Shown here piece by piece: positions 54,863 to 62,565 of a DNA stretch of 62,565 nucleotides. The position numbers and the translations under genes were made by a program. Position 1 is the stretch's first letter, and each line of letters opens with the position of its first letter. Origin of the DNA: Thermodesulfobacteriota bacterium (GTDB lineage Bacteria > Desulfobacterota > Anaeroferrophillalia > Anaeroferrophillales > Tharpellaceae); NCBI GenBank assembly GCA_024762675.1, contig JANTGZ010000003.1:1-62565 (forward strand). The letters are read 5' to 3'. The notes below the pieces were generated by a model, which saw nothing but the letters and a program-made list of their open reading frames with translations, did not search any database and was not told the DNA's origin.

Positions 54863-56494
54863 CTACGCCTCTTTGCGCTTCTCTTCATCTCTGATTTCGC
54901 GGCGCAGGAGTTTACCGACTTTTGATTTAGGCAGCATATCGCGAAACTCGATGTAGTGGGGAATCTTGTAGGGGGCCATCCGTTTGCGGCACCAGCCCGT
55001 TAAGGTTTCGCCATCAACCCCTTTGGCATCCTCTTTGAGAACGACGATGGCTTTGATGCGCTCGCCGCAACTGGCATCCGGGATACCAACCGCACAAGCT
55101 CCCATAACCGTGGGGTGATCTTGAAGAACAGCTTCAATTTCAGAGGCAGAAATACGGTAGGCCTTATATTTTATGGTATCTGCAGTTCTTTCGACAAACC
55201 GGATCTCACCATTTTCATCAATGCAGACATAGTCACCCATACGATAGAAGACCTCATCACCGATCTTGACATAGGAAGCTTTAGTCTCCTCCGGTTTATT
55301 CCAGTAATTTTTAATTGTATAGACCGAGCTTACCAACAGCTCTCCGGTAGCCCCGACCTCAACCTCCTTTAGAGTTTCAGGGTCGACCACCAGACAGCGC
55401 CGTGAGGGCAGGATACTGCCGACCGTCCGAGGGTCGGGGTCCTGATCAAGACAGCTGTAGGTCAGATGACCGACCTCGGTCGAGCCGTAAACCTGATAGA
55501 GAGGGTCGCCGGTTAACTCCAACCAGCGTTTAAATATTTCACCCGGCAATACGTCCCCCCCACAATAGCAGTACTTTAGTGATGAAATATCGTAGCCGGA
55601 TAAACGGTCATTTTCAAGAATCATACGGTAGAGAGCCGGCACTCCAAGCATCCAACGGACATTGAAACGTTCTATTTCGCGCAGAGTTGCATCAACCTCC
55701 GGAATCGGCATCAGCACCGTTGTGATACCGAAATTGAGGCCCGCAGCCAGCAAAAAACCTTTGGCCATAATGTGAAAAAGCGGATTCACCATGATCATGG
55801 TATCGTTGCCTTCATTGATATAACCACGAAAAAGATCCATGACATCACTGACATACGAAACCTCGCCGGCATGACTGCCGGGCACGCCTTTGGGAAAGCC
55901 GGTGGTCCCGCCGGTGTACATAATATAGGCGAGATCTTCGTCGGCATCAATATCGACGGCTGGAGGCTGAGGCGGGGCTTTGCGCAGAAGTTCATTGAAA
56001 CGGTAGATATTTTCTCCGCGAACGGTGCTACCCTTAGGGATTTTATCGACCAGATTACCGAAAACCTTCTGCCAGGTATAGAGCATATCAGTCAAGTTAG
56101 TAATAATTATCCGCTTTAAAGGGTGCCGGCGATCAACCTCCTTAACATAACCAAAATTGGTGTCCATGCAGAGAACCGTCTCAACCTCGGCATCTTCGAC
56201 CATGTAGAGTAGTTCATGCGAAGTGTAAATCGGCGACACCGGCACAACCACGGCGCCAATTTTCTGGATAGCGAAGTTAGCTATGACCCATTGCGGAGAG
56301 TTACCCATATAGATCATGACCTTGTCCTGATGCTCAACGCCTAAATGATGCAGAGCGGTAGCGAACTGGTCGATCATCTGCTTAAGAAATCGGTATGAGA
56401 ATTTCCGCCCCAGGTAGATCAGAGCGTTGCTCTCTGGATATTTCAGGCTGGCCTCTTCAAAAGCTGAAAAAGTATAGACTTGACTTTGATCCAT
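54863..56494 (-). CDS. AMP-forming acyl-CoA synthetase
   Basis: A 543-residue ANL-superfamily ligase that activates a carboxylic acid to its CoA thioester through an acyl-AMP. The phosphate-binding loop is YTGGTTGFPKG (193-203). YGSTEVG, RMGDYV and the C-terminal catalytic lysine region LPKSKVGKLLRR are all present. Its place at the end of a livKHMGF gene set suggests it activates the acid that transporter brings in, possibly branched-chain or aromatic. The substrate pocket cannot be read from sequence alone. Confidence 0.88.
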   Translation of the reverse strand: MDQSQVYTFSAFEEASLKYPESNALIYLGRKFSYRFLKQMIDQFATALHHLGVEHQDKVMIYMGNSPQWVIANFAIQKIGAVVVPVSPIYTSHELLYMVEDAEVETVLCMDTNFGYVKEVDRRHPLKRIIITNLTDMLYTWQKVFGNLVDKIPKGSTVRGENIYRFNELLRKAPPQPPAVDIDADEDLAYIMYTGGTTGFPKGVPGSHAGEVSYVSDVMDLFRGYINEGNDTMIMVNPLFHIMAKGFLLAAGLNFGITTVLMPIPEVDATLREIERFNVRWMLGVPALYRMILENDRLSGYDISSLKYCYCGGDVLPGEIFKRWLELTGDPLYQVYGSTEVGHLTYSCLDQDPDPRTVGSILPSRRCLVVDPETLKEVEVGATGELLVSSVYTIKNYWNKPEETKASYVKIGDEVFYRMGDYVCIDENGEIRFVERTADTIKYKAYRISASEIEAVLQDHPTVMGACAVGIPDASCGERIKAIVVLKEDAKGVDGETLTGWCRKRMAPYKIPHYIEFRDMLPKSKVGKLLRREIRDEEKRKEA

Positions 56495-56557
56495 ATCATA
56501 CCCTAATCCGGCCTGGCCGGAGCCAAACAGGTTATCTAAAAAATTCGTTCTTCACTA

Positions 56558-56625
56558 TTTAGCCACGAAATTGCACGAAAAAAGCACGAACTTTTTGTGT
56601 AATTTCGTGTATTTTCGTGGCTAAA
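56558..56625. repeat. palindromic GCCACGAAA repeat
   Basis: TTTAGCCACGAAA (56558-56570) pairs perfectly with TTTCGTGGCTAAA (56613-56625). Inside, TTGCACGAAAAA pairs imperfectly with TTTTTGTGTAA, so most of the unit folds as one hairpin. It fills the gap between livF and the ligase gene. The type is common as a dispersed intergenic repeat in environmental genomes, though only one copy of this form is seen here. Confidence 0.55.
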
Positions 56626-56672
56626 AAATTGGCTGCTTCATGTTAAATTTCATTGGAAAGGTACTGATTTAG

Positions 56673-57419
56673 TCAGACTCCAAAATAGGCCGCTTTGACA
56701 TCGGGATTATCGAGCAGTTCCTGACCGGAACCGGACATAACTCGAGAGCCGTTCTCCATGATGTAGGCGTAGTCAACAACCGGAATAACCGGCCGCGCAA
56801 ACTGTTCAGTGATTATAATCGAAATTTCTTTCATCTCCCGAATACGTTTGACCGATTCCATGACAACCTGCTGATAGGCCGGGCTTAAGCCAAGCAGTGG
56901 CTCGTCAAGTAAAAGCAGTTTCGGTTGAGCCATCAGGGCCCGGCCGATGGCTGCCATCTGCTGTTCCCCACCACTCAAAAAACCGGCCGAACGACTCAGT
57001 AGTTTTTTTAAAGGTGAAAAGATCTCCAGAACATAATCAAGGGTCTCTTTGGCCTCTTTGCGGGTCGCCAGATAAGCGCCGATCTTCAGATTTTCAAGAA
57101 CACTGCTTTCAGGGAAAAGACGCCGCCTTTCAGGACAGAGAACGACTCCCATACGAGCCCTGAGATGGGGTTTAGTCTGACTGATATCCTGACCAAGAAG
57201 AGTAACTTTACCCATAACGGTTATCTGCTCACCACCCCGCATCTTCTCCTTCTTCATCTGATCAAGAATAATCCCCGACAAGGTATACATTAAAGTTGAT
57301 TTCCCGGCGCTGTTGGCTCCAAAAACCCCGATAATCTGGTTTTCACCACACTTTATAGAGATATTGTTTAAAGCCAGCATGTTTTCATAGAAAACCATCA
57401 AGCCTTCTGCGACCAGCAT
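56673..57419 (-). CDS. livF: branched-chain amino-acid-type ABC transporter ATPase LivF
   Basis: ATPase, 248 residues from ATG 57419. Walker A is GANSAGKS (34-41), the signature LSGGEQQMAAIGRALM is normal, and Walker B is LLLLDEPLLGLSP. It pairs with LivG on the cytoplasmic face of LivHM. One base separates its ATG from the LivG stop. An upstream start that would add 16 residues inside livG is unlikely. Confidence 0.9.
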   Translation of the reverse strand: MLVAEGLMVFYENMLALNNISIKCGENQIIGVFGANSAGKSTLMYTLSGIILDQMKKEKMRGGEQITVMGKVTLLGQDISQTKPHLRARMGVVLCPERRRLFPESSVLENLKIGAYLATRKEAKETLDYVLEIFSPLKKLLSRSAGFLSGGEQQMAAIGRALMAQPKLLLLDEPLLGLSPAYQQVVMESVKRIREMKEISIIITEQFARPVIPVVDYAYIMENGSRVMSGSGQELLDNPDVKAAYFGV

Positions 57420-57420
57420 A

Positions 57421-58188
57421 TCAGACCCCCTCATCAGCCCCGAGATAGGCTTCTTTGACCTTCTCATTGGCCATCACCTCGGCCGGTAAGCCTTCGATAA
57501 TTTTATCACCATAACTGATGGCCATAACCCGTTTGGCAACCTTAAAGAGCTCTTTCAACCGATGCTCAATCATAATAATCGTCACTCCGGACTTATTGAG
57601 TTTTTCAATCAGAGGTACCATCGAGGCAATTTCACTCATACTTAAACCGGAAAAAACCTCGTCACAAATCAAAAGGTCCGGATTAAGGGCCAGGCAGCGG
57701 GCCAGCTCCAGGCGTTTCAAATAGCCGGTCGGCAAGGTCCCGGCAAGTTTGTAAGGAACCTTCGATTCACGTTCAAAACCAACCTCTTCCAAAAGATCCA
57801 GAGCAATAATATTGCGGTCACCATGGCGACCACCACCTCGCCAGCCACCGGTTTTACGAGCTCTCGGCCCATAGAGGGGAATGATCAGATTTTTATAGGC
57901 CGGCATACTGCTGTAAGGGCGCATTATCTGAAACGTGCGACAGATCCCCAAATTGACAATATTATGCGGTTGCATACCCTTAATATTACGGCCGTTGAAA
58001 ACAATCTCGCCGGCTGAAGCTTTGATAAAACCGGTAATACAATTTATGAGCGTGGTCTTACCTGAACCATTGGGCCCGATAACCCCTAAGATCTCGCCTT
58101 TGGAGATCGCAAAGTTGATATCATTTAAGGCCGTAACCCCGCCAAAATTTTTACTCAAATTCCTAACTGTCAACATTGCCATACTCAT
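57421..58188 (-). CDS. livG: branched-chain amino-acid-type ABC transporter ATPase LivG
   Basis: 255 residues. Walker A is GPNGSGKT (38-45), Walker B LLICDEVFSGLS, and the H-loop histidine lies in IEHRLKEL. The signature is unusual: LPTGYLKRLELARCLA in place of LSxGxQRxLEIARAL, so the LSGG serine is replaced. LivF carries a normal signature, so one of the two ATP sites may be weak. C-terminal LIV family tail GLPAEVMANEKVKEAYLG is present. Confidence 0.87.
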   Translation of the reverse strand: MSMAMLTVRNLSKNFGGVTALNDINFAISKGEILGVIGPNGSGKTTLINCITGFIKASAGEIVFNGRNIKGMQPHNIVNLGICRTFQIMRPYSSMPAYKNLIIPLYGPRARKTGGWRGGGRHGDRNIIALDLLEEVGFERESKVPYKLAGTLPTGYLKRLELARCLALNPDLLICDEVFSGLSMSEIASMVPLIEKLNKSGVTIIMIEHRLKELFKVAKRVMAISYGDKIIEGLPAEVMANEKVKEAYLGADEGV

Positions 58189-58198
58189 AAAAAATTAA

Positions 58199-58331
58199 AA
58201 AATTGGACGGCAAAGTAAAATGTTCAGATGCGAGGCACGCAAATCTTGAGGAACGAGGCGTACATACAGTACGTCGCAGTGACGAAGGCTTTGCGTAACG
58301 ACGCAGGTGGACTTTTTACGAAGCCGCGTCA
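58199..58331. repeat. intergenic long imperfect hairpin repeat between livM and livG
   Basis: The region folds upon itself: GGACGGC..AGTAAAA..TGCGAGG..CACGCAAA on the left pairs imperfectly with TTTGCGTAACGACGCA..TTTTTACG..GCC on the right. CGTAC (58259-58263) and GTACG (58269-58273) form the tip. It lies inside the liv gene set. Its look is that of a dispersed repeat, not of a terminator, since no T-run follows on the minus strand. Confidence 0.55.
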
Positions 58332-59345
58332 TTAGATCTCTACCCAGCGTTCAAACTGACTATACTTACGGGACAGGTAATTAAGTAAGCCCTCGCCCTT
58401 GATAACGATCACGACCGTCAAGATCAATGAATAAGAGACAATTCGCAAAGGCCCGAAGGCGCGTAAGGCCTCGGAGAGCGGCACCAAAAGAATCGCCCCG
58501 ACCACGGCGCCAAGCAGACTTCCCCCGCCGCCGACCACGGTCGCAGCAATCGGGATAATCGAAAAATCTAAAGCAAACATAGAGAGCCCGGCCCACATAT
58601 AAGTATGAGCCAGATAAGCCCCGGCAAAACAACCTAAGAAAGAGGCATAAAACAAGGCTTGAGCTTTAACAACCGTTATATTGATGCCCGAAGCTCTAAC
58701 CGATTGGTCGTTATCCTTAATGCCCTTGATCACCAGGCCGATATCTTCAACCGCGAGACGGCGCAGAGCAAAGAGAAAGACCAAAGTGGAGATAATCAAA
58801 AAATACTGTTCGACCCAAGGATTAGCAAAGCCCGAAATATCCATCATCCCGTTGGTGCCACCGAAGAGTTCAAAAGCCTCTATAATTCGGGTCATCATCA
58901 ACGGGTACATTAAGGTGATAATGGCAAAATAGACCCCGCGCAAAGGCAGACAGGGAAGCAAAAAAAATGTACAAAAAGCAGCCCCACCCAAGGCCGCCAC
59001 GGGGATTGAAAGGAATGGAGAAAAGTGCAGATATTTATTCAGCAGGGCTGCCCCATAACCCCCGACCCCGACAAAGAACGAGCCCCCGAGACAGACCAGA
59101 CCGACATAGTTGGCAAGAAAATCAAAGGCCATCGACAAGAGGGCATAGATACAGACAATCAAAAGTACCTTCTGCCAATAGGGGAAAAAATAGAGGATTA
59201 ACGGAGCTAACAGAAAGCCCCCAACCAGTAACGCCCGCGGGGCCATAAGATAAGATATTTCACGCCATGAAGATAAAGCATAAATGCTGTCGGAACGTAC
59301 CTTTATCCCGCGATCAATCCTCTCCTTACGCATTCCTGTTTTCAT
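58332..59345 (-). CDS. livM: branched-chain amino-acid-type ABC permease LivM
   Basis: Second permease, about 337 residues, with many hydrophobic helices and the typical GIKDNDQSVRASGI cytoplasmic loop and GGGGSLLGAVVGA segment. ATG 59345 with upstream AGAGAG is preferred over a TTG at 59366 that would overlap livH. It makes the membrane channel with LivH. Confidence 0.87.
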   Translation of the reverse strand: MKTGMRKERIDRGIKVRSDSIYALSSWREISYLMAPRALLVGGFLLAPLILYFFPYWQKVLLIVCIYALLSMAFDFLANYVGLVCLGGSFFVGVGGYGAALLNKYLHFSPFLSIPVAALGGAAFCTFFLLPCLPLRGVYFAIITLMYPLMMTRIIEAFELFGGTNGMMDISGFANPWVEQYFLIISTLVFLFALRRLAVEDIGLVIKGIKDNDQSVRASGINITVVKAQALFYASFLGCFAGAYLAHTYMWAGLSMFALDFSIIPIAATVVGGGGSLLGAVVGAILLVPLSEALRAFGPLRIVSYSLILTVVIVIKGEGLLNYLSRKYSQFERWVEI

Positions 59346-59349
59346 TTTT

Positions 59350-60216
59350 TTAAACTCTCTCTTCAAGCTCTTTATGTTTACCGAAAAAGCCTGACGGCTT
59401 TATAATCAGGGTCGCAATGATAGCGCCTAAGGTAACCACCATCTGAAAATGGGTAGCCAGATAAGTAACCGTAATGACCTGAAGGAACCCGAGAACAAAA
59501 GCAGCCAGAACAGTACCACCCCAACTCCCGATGCCGCCGACCATGCAGACCGCCAGAGCAAAAATCAGGGTATTGTAGCCGGCCTCGACAACAATACTAC
59601 CAAGCGGAAAAATCATCAGGGCGGCCAGACCGGACATGGCCGAACCTAAGGCCATAGCCAATGTGGCGGTCATATCAGAATCGATGCCGAGCATCATCGC
59701 GGCCCGCTCATCCTGAGCAATCCCGCGCAAGGCGAGACCGGTTCTCGTAAACTTGGTAAAAATCCAAACCGCAACCAACATCACCAGACCAACCGTAACC
59801 ACCATCAAACGCTGGTAATCGATCGGCACATCACCAATAAAAAGCATCCCTTCAAAAAGCACCGGTAGGGTGAAAGTGGTTCCTTTGAAACCGAGCCAGC
59901 GAAAGGTTTCAATCATAGCCACACCGATAGCATAAGTGGCAATAATCTCGTTCATGTTCATGCCCCGGATACGCTTCAAAATGACCTGATATATGAGAAC
60001 CCCGACCAGGGCAGCACCGGCTAAAGATAGTAACGCCGCCGGGAGCAAAGGCAAGTTGAGCTTATGCATCATGATCCAGGCGATGAAACCGGTAAAGACA
60101 AAGATAGCGCCATGAGCAAAATTGGGTAAGCGACTGACACCGTAAACCAGGGTGAAACCAAAAGCAATCAGGATCAGCTTAAAGCTGTTGACAGTCCCGT
60201 AAATTAAAATTTCCAC
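59350..60216 (-). CDS. livH: branched-chain amino-acid-type ABC permease LivH
   Basis: A 288-residue integral membrane permease. Characteristic segments are SRLPNFAHGAIFVFTGF, the RGIAQDERAAMMLGID coupling loop and MVGGIGSWGGTVLAAF. The GTG at 60216 is the likely start, but the ribosome-binding site is poor. It lies 212 bp after the nitroreductase gene, with a repeat in between. Confidence 0.87.
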   Translation of the reverse strand: MEILIYGTVNSFKLILIAFGFTLVYGVSRLPNFAHGAIFVFTGFIAWIMMHKLNLPLLPAALLSLAGAALVGVLIYQVILKRIRGMNMNEIIATYAIGVAMIETFRWLGFKGTTFTLPVLFEGMLFIGDVPIDYQRLMVVTVGLVMLVAVWIFTKFTRTGLALRGIAQDERAAMMLGIDSDMTATLAMALGSAMSGLAALMIFPLGSIVVEAGYNTLIFALAVCMVGGIGSWGGTVLAAFVLGFLQVITVTYLATHFQMVVTLGAIIATLIIKPSGFFGKHKELEERV

Positions 60217-60330
60217 CAGTAACCACCATAAAGTTACAATTAATAATAACGAACTTTGCTTCGCCCCCCATATCCAAAGACAGAATTAAATTCTGTCCCA
60301 GCATCGAGGGCGGAACTAGGTTTAGTATTC

Positions 60331-60407
60331 ACCACAGAGAGCACCAGAGTTCACAGAGAAAAGCCTTCCGGCCCTGACCTCTGTGATCTATGTGTACTCT
60401 GTGGTTT
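60331..60407. repeat. CACAGAG-type inverted repeat
   Basis: ACCACAGAG (60332-60340) and CTCTGTGGT (60398-60406) are exact inverted copies. Further CACAGAG and CTCTGTG units lie between them. Such units are often dispersed between genes in anaerobe genomes. It separates livH from the nitroreductase gene on the minus strand. Confidence 0.5.
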
Positions 60408-60428
60408 AAAAACTCTGGTCAAACCAAA

Positions 60429-61028
60429 TTATACTGGCTCATAGTCTGTGCCATAACTATCAGCGTAGATCACCGGAGCCCGGCGGCGGCTGGCCGGCAC
60501 TCCACCAACTGCTTTGCCGACGTAGAGAAGGCCTATAATTTCTAAATTTTCGGGCACTGCAATAATCGGCCGCACGTCATCAGGATTGAAGAAGGTAAAC
60601 CAAAGGGTACCAAAACCCAACGCCGTTGCCGCCAGCATCATGTTCTGAAGACAGGCCGAACCGGCCTGAATGCTGCCAACGGGTTGATTAAAATAATCCC
60701 CGAGACCACCTTTGCTCGGATCAACCAAAACCGCAATGACAAGCGGGGCTTCCTCCATAAAATCGATACTGAAACCACCAACCCAACCAGGACCACCTTT
60801 GTCAAGTACCGTCTGCTTGGCCTTTTCGCCGGCCTGTCGCAACTTTTTCTTGGTATCATCTGTGGTAATGATAACAAATGACCAAGGCTGCTGGTTGAGT
60901 GGATTAGGCGCCTGTTGGCCAGCCTTTATTATCATTTTTATCTCTTCCGGCTTAAGGGGTAGTTCCGGTTGAAAAGATCGACAACTCTTACGCGCCTCAA
61001 GCAGGGAAAAAAGATCTGCAAAATCCAT
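60429..61028 (-). CDS. nitroreductase-family flavoprotein
   Basis: A 199-residue FMN enzyme of the nitroreductase fold. FMN-binding RKSCRSFQPEL, the QQAPNPLNQQPWSFVII loop and the GFGTLWFTFF segment are present. It lies between livK and livH in the same direction, so it is probably co-transcribed, but whether it acts on the imported acid is unknown. A G-rich ribosome-binding site precedes the ATG. Confidence 0.85.
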   Translation of the reverse strand: MDFADLFSLLEARKSCRSFQPELPLKPEEIKMIIKAGQQAPNPLNQQPWSFVIITTDDTKKKLRQAGEKAKQTVLDKGGPGWVGGFSIDFMEEAPLVIAVLVDPSKGGLGDYFNQPVGSIQAGSACLQNMMLAATALGFGTLWFTFFNPDDVRPIIAVPENLEIIGLLYVGKAVGGVPASRRRAPVIYADSYGTDYEPV

Positions 61029-61043
61029 AACCTTTAACCCCCT

Positions 61044-62312
61044 TTATTTCATCCAGGGCGGCAGGATGATGTCCCCGGTGGCCCCGGCTTTGGGAAAAAA
61101 TTGCACACGTTTGCCATCCTGCCACTGAAACATACAACCGGTAGCTCCTTTTTCCGGATCGTCGGATGGAATAATCTGGTGGTTCTTGGCGAATTTCATG
61201 CGCCCGTAAACCCCCATCAAATCCTGAGCTTCGAGAGCCTTGATAACCGCATCAGAGTCAAGGCTGCCGGCTGCTTCGATGGCCTCTTTAAGTTGGTAGA
61301 CTGCCATATAACTGGATGATGTGCCATAGCCTTCCGGCTCCAGGCCCCATTTTTTCTTATAGGCGTCGACAAACTTCATCGTCCATGGAGTCATGGTTGA
61401 CGGTACATTACCACCATTTACAGCATCAACAATCGTAAATTCACAGTTACCCTTAGTGGCATCCCAGAAATTAGGTTGTTCGGCTGCCGACATAAAACCC
61501 ATCGGCACACACTTCATCTTCATATTCTTCCACTGTTTAAGCAAAATTGCCGATTCCGGCATATCCATCCAGATAAAAAGAACTTCAGCTTTAAGGCGAC
61601 GGGCTTTCAAAAGACCCATGGAGAAATCGGTGGCCCCGGTGGGATAAATCTCCTCGCCAAGAACTTCCCATTTGCCGGTACCCTTGAGCAATTTTGCAAT
61701 GAAGCCACCAGCTTTGCGAGCATGGGCGACATCTTGAACCATAATAAAAGCTTTTTTAAGTCCGTGCTCACTGTTTAATTGATTAAAAACCTTGATCATA
61801 TCTTTACCAATCGTGATAATCTCGGAAGAGTTGCGAAAACAGTACTTAAATTTATCGTAATCAGCGGCAATCCTCTTATGGTAACCAGGGCTTAAAACCC
61901 CGGTCGTAACGATTGAGACTTTTTTATGCTTATTTAGAAGATCCATAACCGCCATCGCAGCTTCCGAACGAACCGGTCCGCCGACAATAAAATCAGCCTT
62001 TTTTTCAAGAATAAGTTTTTCAACTCCGAGCAGGGCCTCACTGACCGGAACCCCGGGTTCAAGCGACCTGGTATCAATCACCTCAACTTTAAAAGGATGA
62101 CTGGCCCCTTTAAAAGTAACCCCACCAGCCTGATTAATCTCTTCAACCGCCAACTTGATGCCTCTTTCCGCATCCCAACCATAGAGAAAAGCGGTTGACA
62201 ACGGAGCTCCTAAAACGATTGGTTTTCCGGTAGCGCTGGCCCCAGCTACACTTGCAGTACAGACAACAAACAAAGCGACCATTAACCAGATAAAGCTCTT
62301 ACAAACTCTCAT
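61044..62312 (-). CDS. livK: branched-chain amino-acid-type periplasmic binding protein LivK
   Basis: A 422-residue type I periplasmic binding protein with a signal peptide (about residues 1-25) and the usual start GKPIVLGAPLSTAFLYGWDAE. The lobes contain LAVEEINQAGG and IVGGPVRSEAAMAVMDLL. GGAGG at 62324-62320 on the minus strand sets ATG 62312; GTG 62315 is one codon upstream. Family members bind branched-chain amino acids, other amino acids or aromatic acids. Ligase linkage favours a carboxylic acid. Confidence 0.88.
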   Translation of the reverse strand: MRVCKSFIWLMVALFVVCTASVAGASATGKPIVLGAPLSTAFLYGWDAERGIKLAVEEINQAGGVTFKGASHPFKVEVIDTRSLEPGVPVSEALLGVEKLILEKKADFIVGGPVRSEAAMAVMDLLNKHKKVSIVTTGVLSPGYHKRIAADYDKFKYCFRNSSEIITIGKDMIKVFNQLNSEHGLKKAFIMVQDVAHARKAGGFIAKLLKGTGKWEVLGEEIYPTGATDFSMGLLKARRLKAEVLFIWMDMPESAILLKQWKNMKMKCVPMGFMSAAEQPNFWDATKGNCEFTIVDAVNGGNVPSTMTPWTMKFVDAYKKKWGLEPEGYGTSSSYMAVYQLKEAIEAAGSLDSDAVIKALEAQDLMGVYGRMKFAKNHQIIPSDDPEKGATGCMFQWQDGKRVQFFPKAGATGDIILPPWMK

Positions 62313-62565
62313 CACAACACCTCCGCCATAAGTTATGCATTATCCTGCCTTCATGAAAATAAATCTCGAACTGAAAGAGCAAACAATATGCCATAAAATG
62401 ATATTTTATAAAATCTACACGATAAGAAAATCACGGCCACATAACTCACACATATACCATACGATGAATACAATATCACTATTCATAAAAACGTTTTATC
62501 TAAAAATGAATGAGAGGGGATAAAAACGGATAACAACTGTATAATAACTTTCCCAGGTGGAAAGT
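62313..62565. other. upstream region of livK
   Basis: AT-rich 253 bp that should hold the livK promoter on the minus strand. I see no clear promoter boxes, operator or gene. The window ends here. Confidence 0.4.

Noticed and set aside
1..62565. tRNA, rRNA, CRISPR array, prophage or intact insertion sequence
   Set aside because: No cloverleaf, rRNA block, regular repeat-spacer array, phage structural gene or transposase frame was seen by reading the window.

Overview
The window looks like a chromosomal segment of a Gram-negative bacterium. The lipid A modification genes, LptF, an RND efflux pump and TolC-type channel, and several clostridial/deltaproteobacterial-style Fe-S proteins (an EFR1-type flavodoxin/ferredoxin protein, an epoxyqueuosine-reductase-like protein) suggest an anaerobic member of the Desulfobacterota (former Deltaproteobacteria). 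This placement is an inference from gene content; no rRNA or other phylogenetic marker is present.

Layout. 1-865: a 251-bp inverted-repeat element, a possible histidine-kinase remnant and a perfect palindrome. 866-6431: a tripartite RND efflux operon. 6.5-30.5 kb: a large lipid A / polymyxin-resistance island. It holds a broken GT39-type glycosyltransferase, a broken two-component pair, arnT copy 1, a PepSY protein, two secreted FG-GAP/VCBS-type proteins, an LtaS/EptA-type sulfatase-fold transferase, a DedA protein, arnBCAD-arnT copy 2, a third ArnT-like transferase, an ArnE-like flippase subunit, lptF, an unknown small protein and an OmpR/PmrAB-type response regulator and kinase. Several transcription units here are preceded by an 11-bp-period direct repeat (TCTTCA-N5-TCTTCA, or a TCCTAAG variant), so they may form one regulon of that regulator.

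30.5-37.9 kb: an osmotic/ion cluster (DgkA, KtrA/KtrB-type K+ uptake, an MscK-like mechanosensitive channel, an SLC12-type permease). 37.9-40.7 kb: a WaaP/InaA-type kinase, an ICMT-type methyltransferase and a MATE exporter whose most plausible start is a rare ATT. 40.8-50.5 kb: a partner-switching signalling operon (STAS protein, RsbW-type kinase, an NMT1-like binding protein lacking its middle, a dCache-HAMP-PP2C phosphatase). It runs into an RsbW-like/double-GNAT fusion, a HisC-like aminotransferase, a GGDEF remnant, a second MATE exporter, a double-GNAT protein and a flavin amine oxidase. This is the least explained block in the window. 50.5-53.2 kb: hipBA with its operators, then an Fe-S protein.

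53.5-62.3 kb, all on the minus strand: an EFR1-type protein, a tiny secreted peptide with a very strong terminator, and a livK-nitroreductase-livHMGF-acyl-CoA ligase cluster. The latter probably imports and CoA-activates a carboxylic acid. Intergenic gaps here carry at least three kinds of palindromic dispersed-type repeats. I found no tRNA, rRNA, CRISPR array, phage gene or intact transposase.
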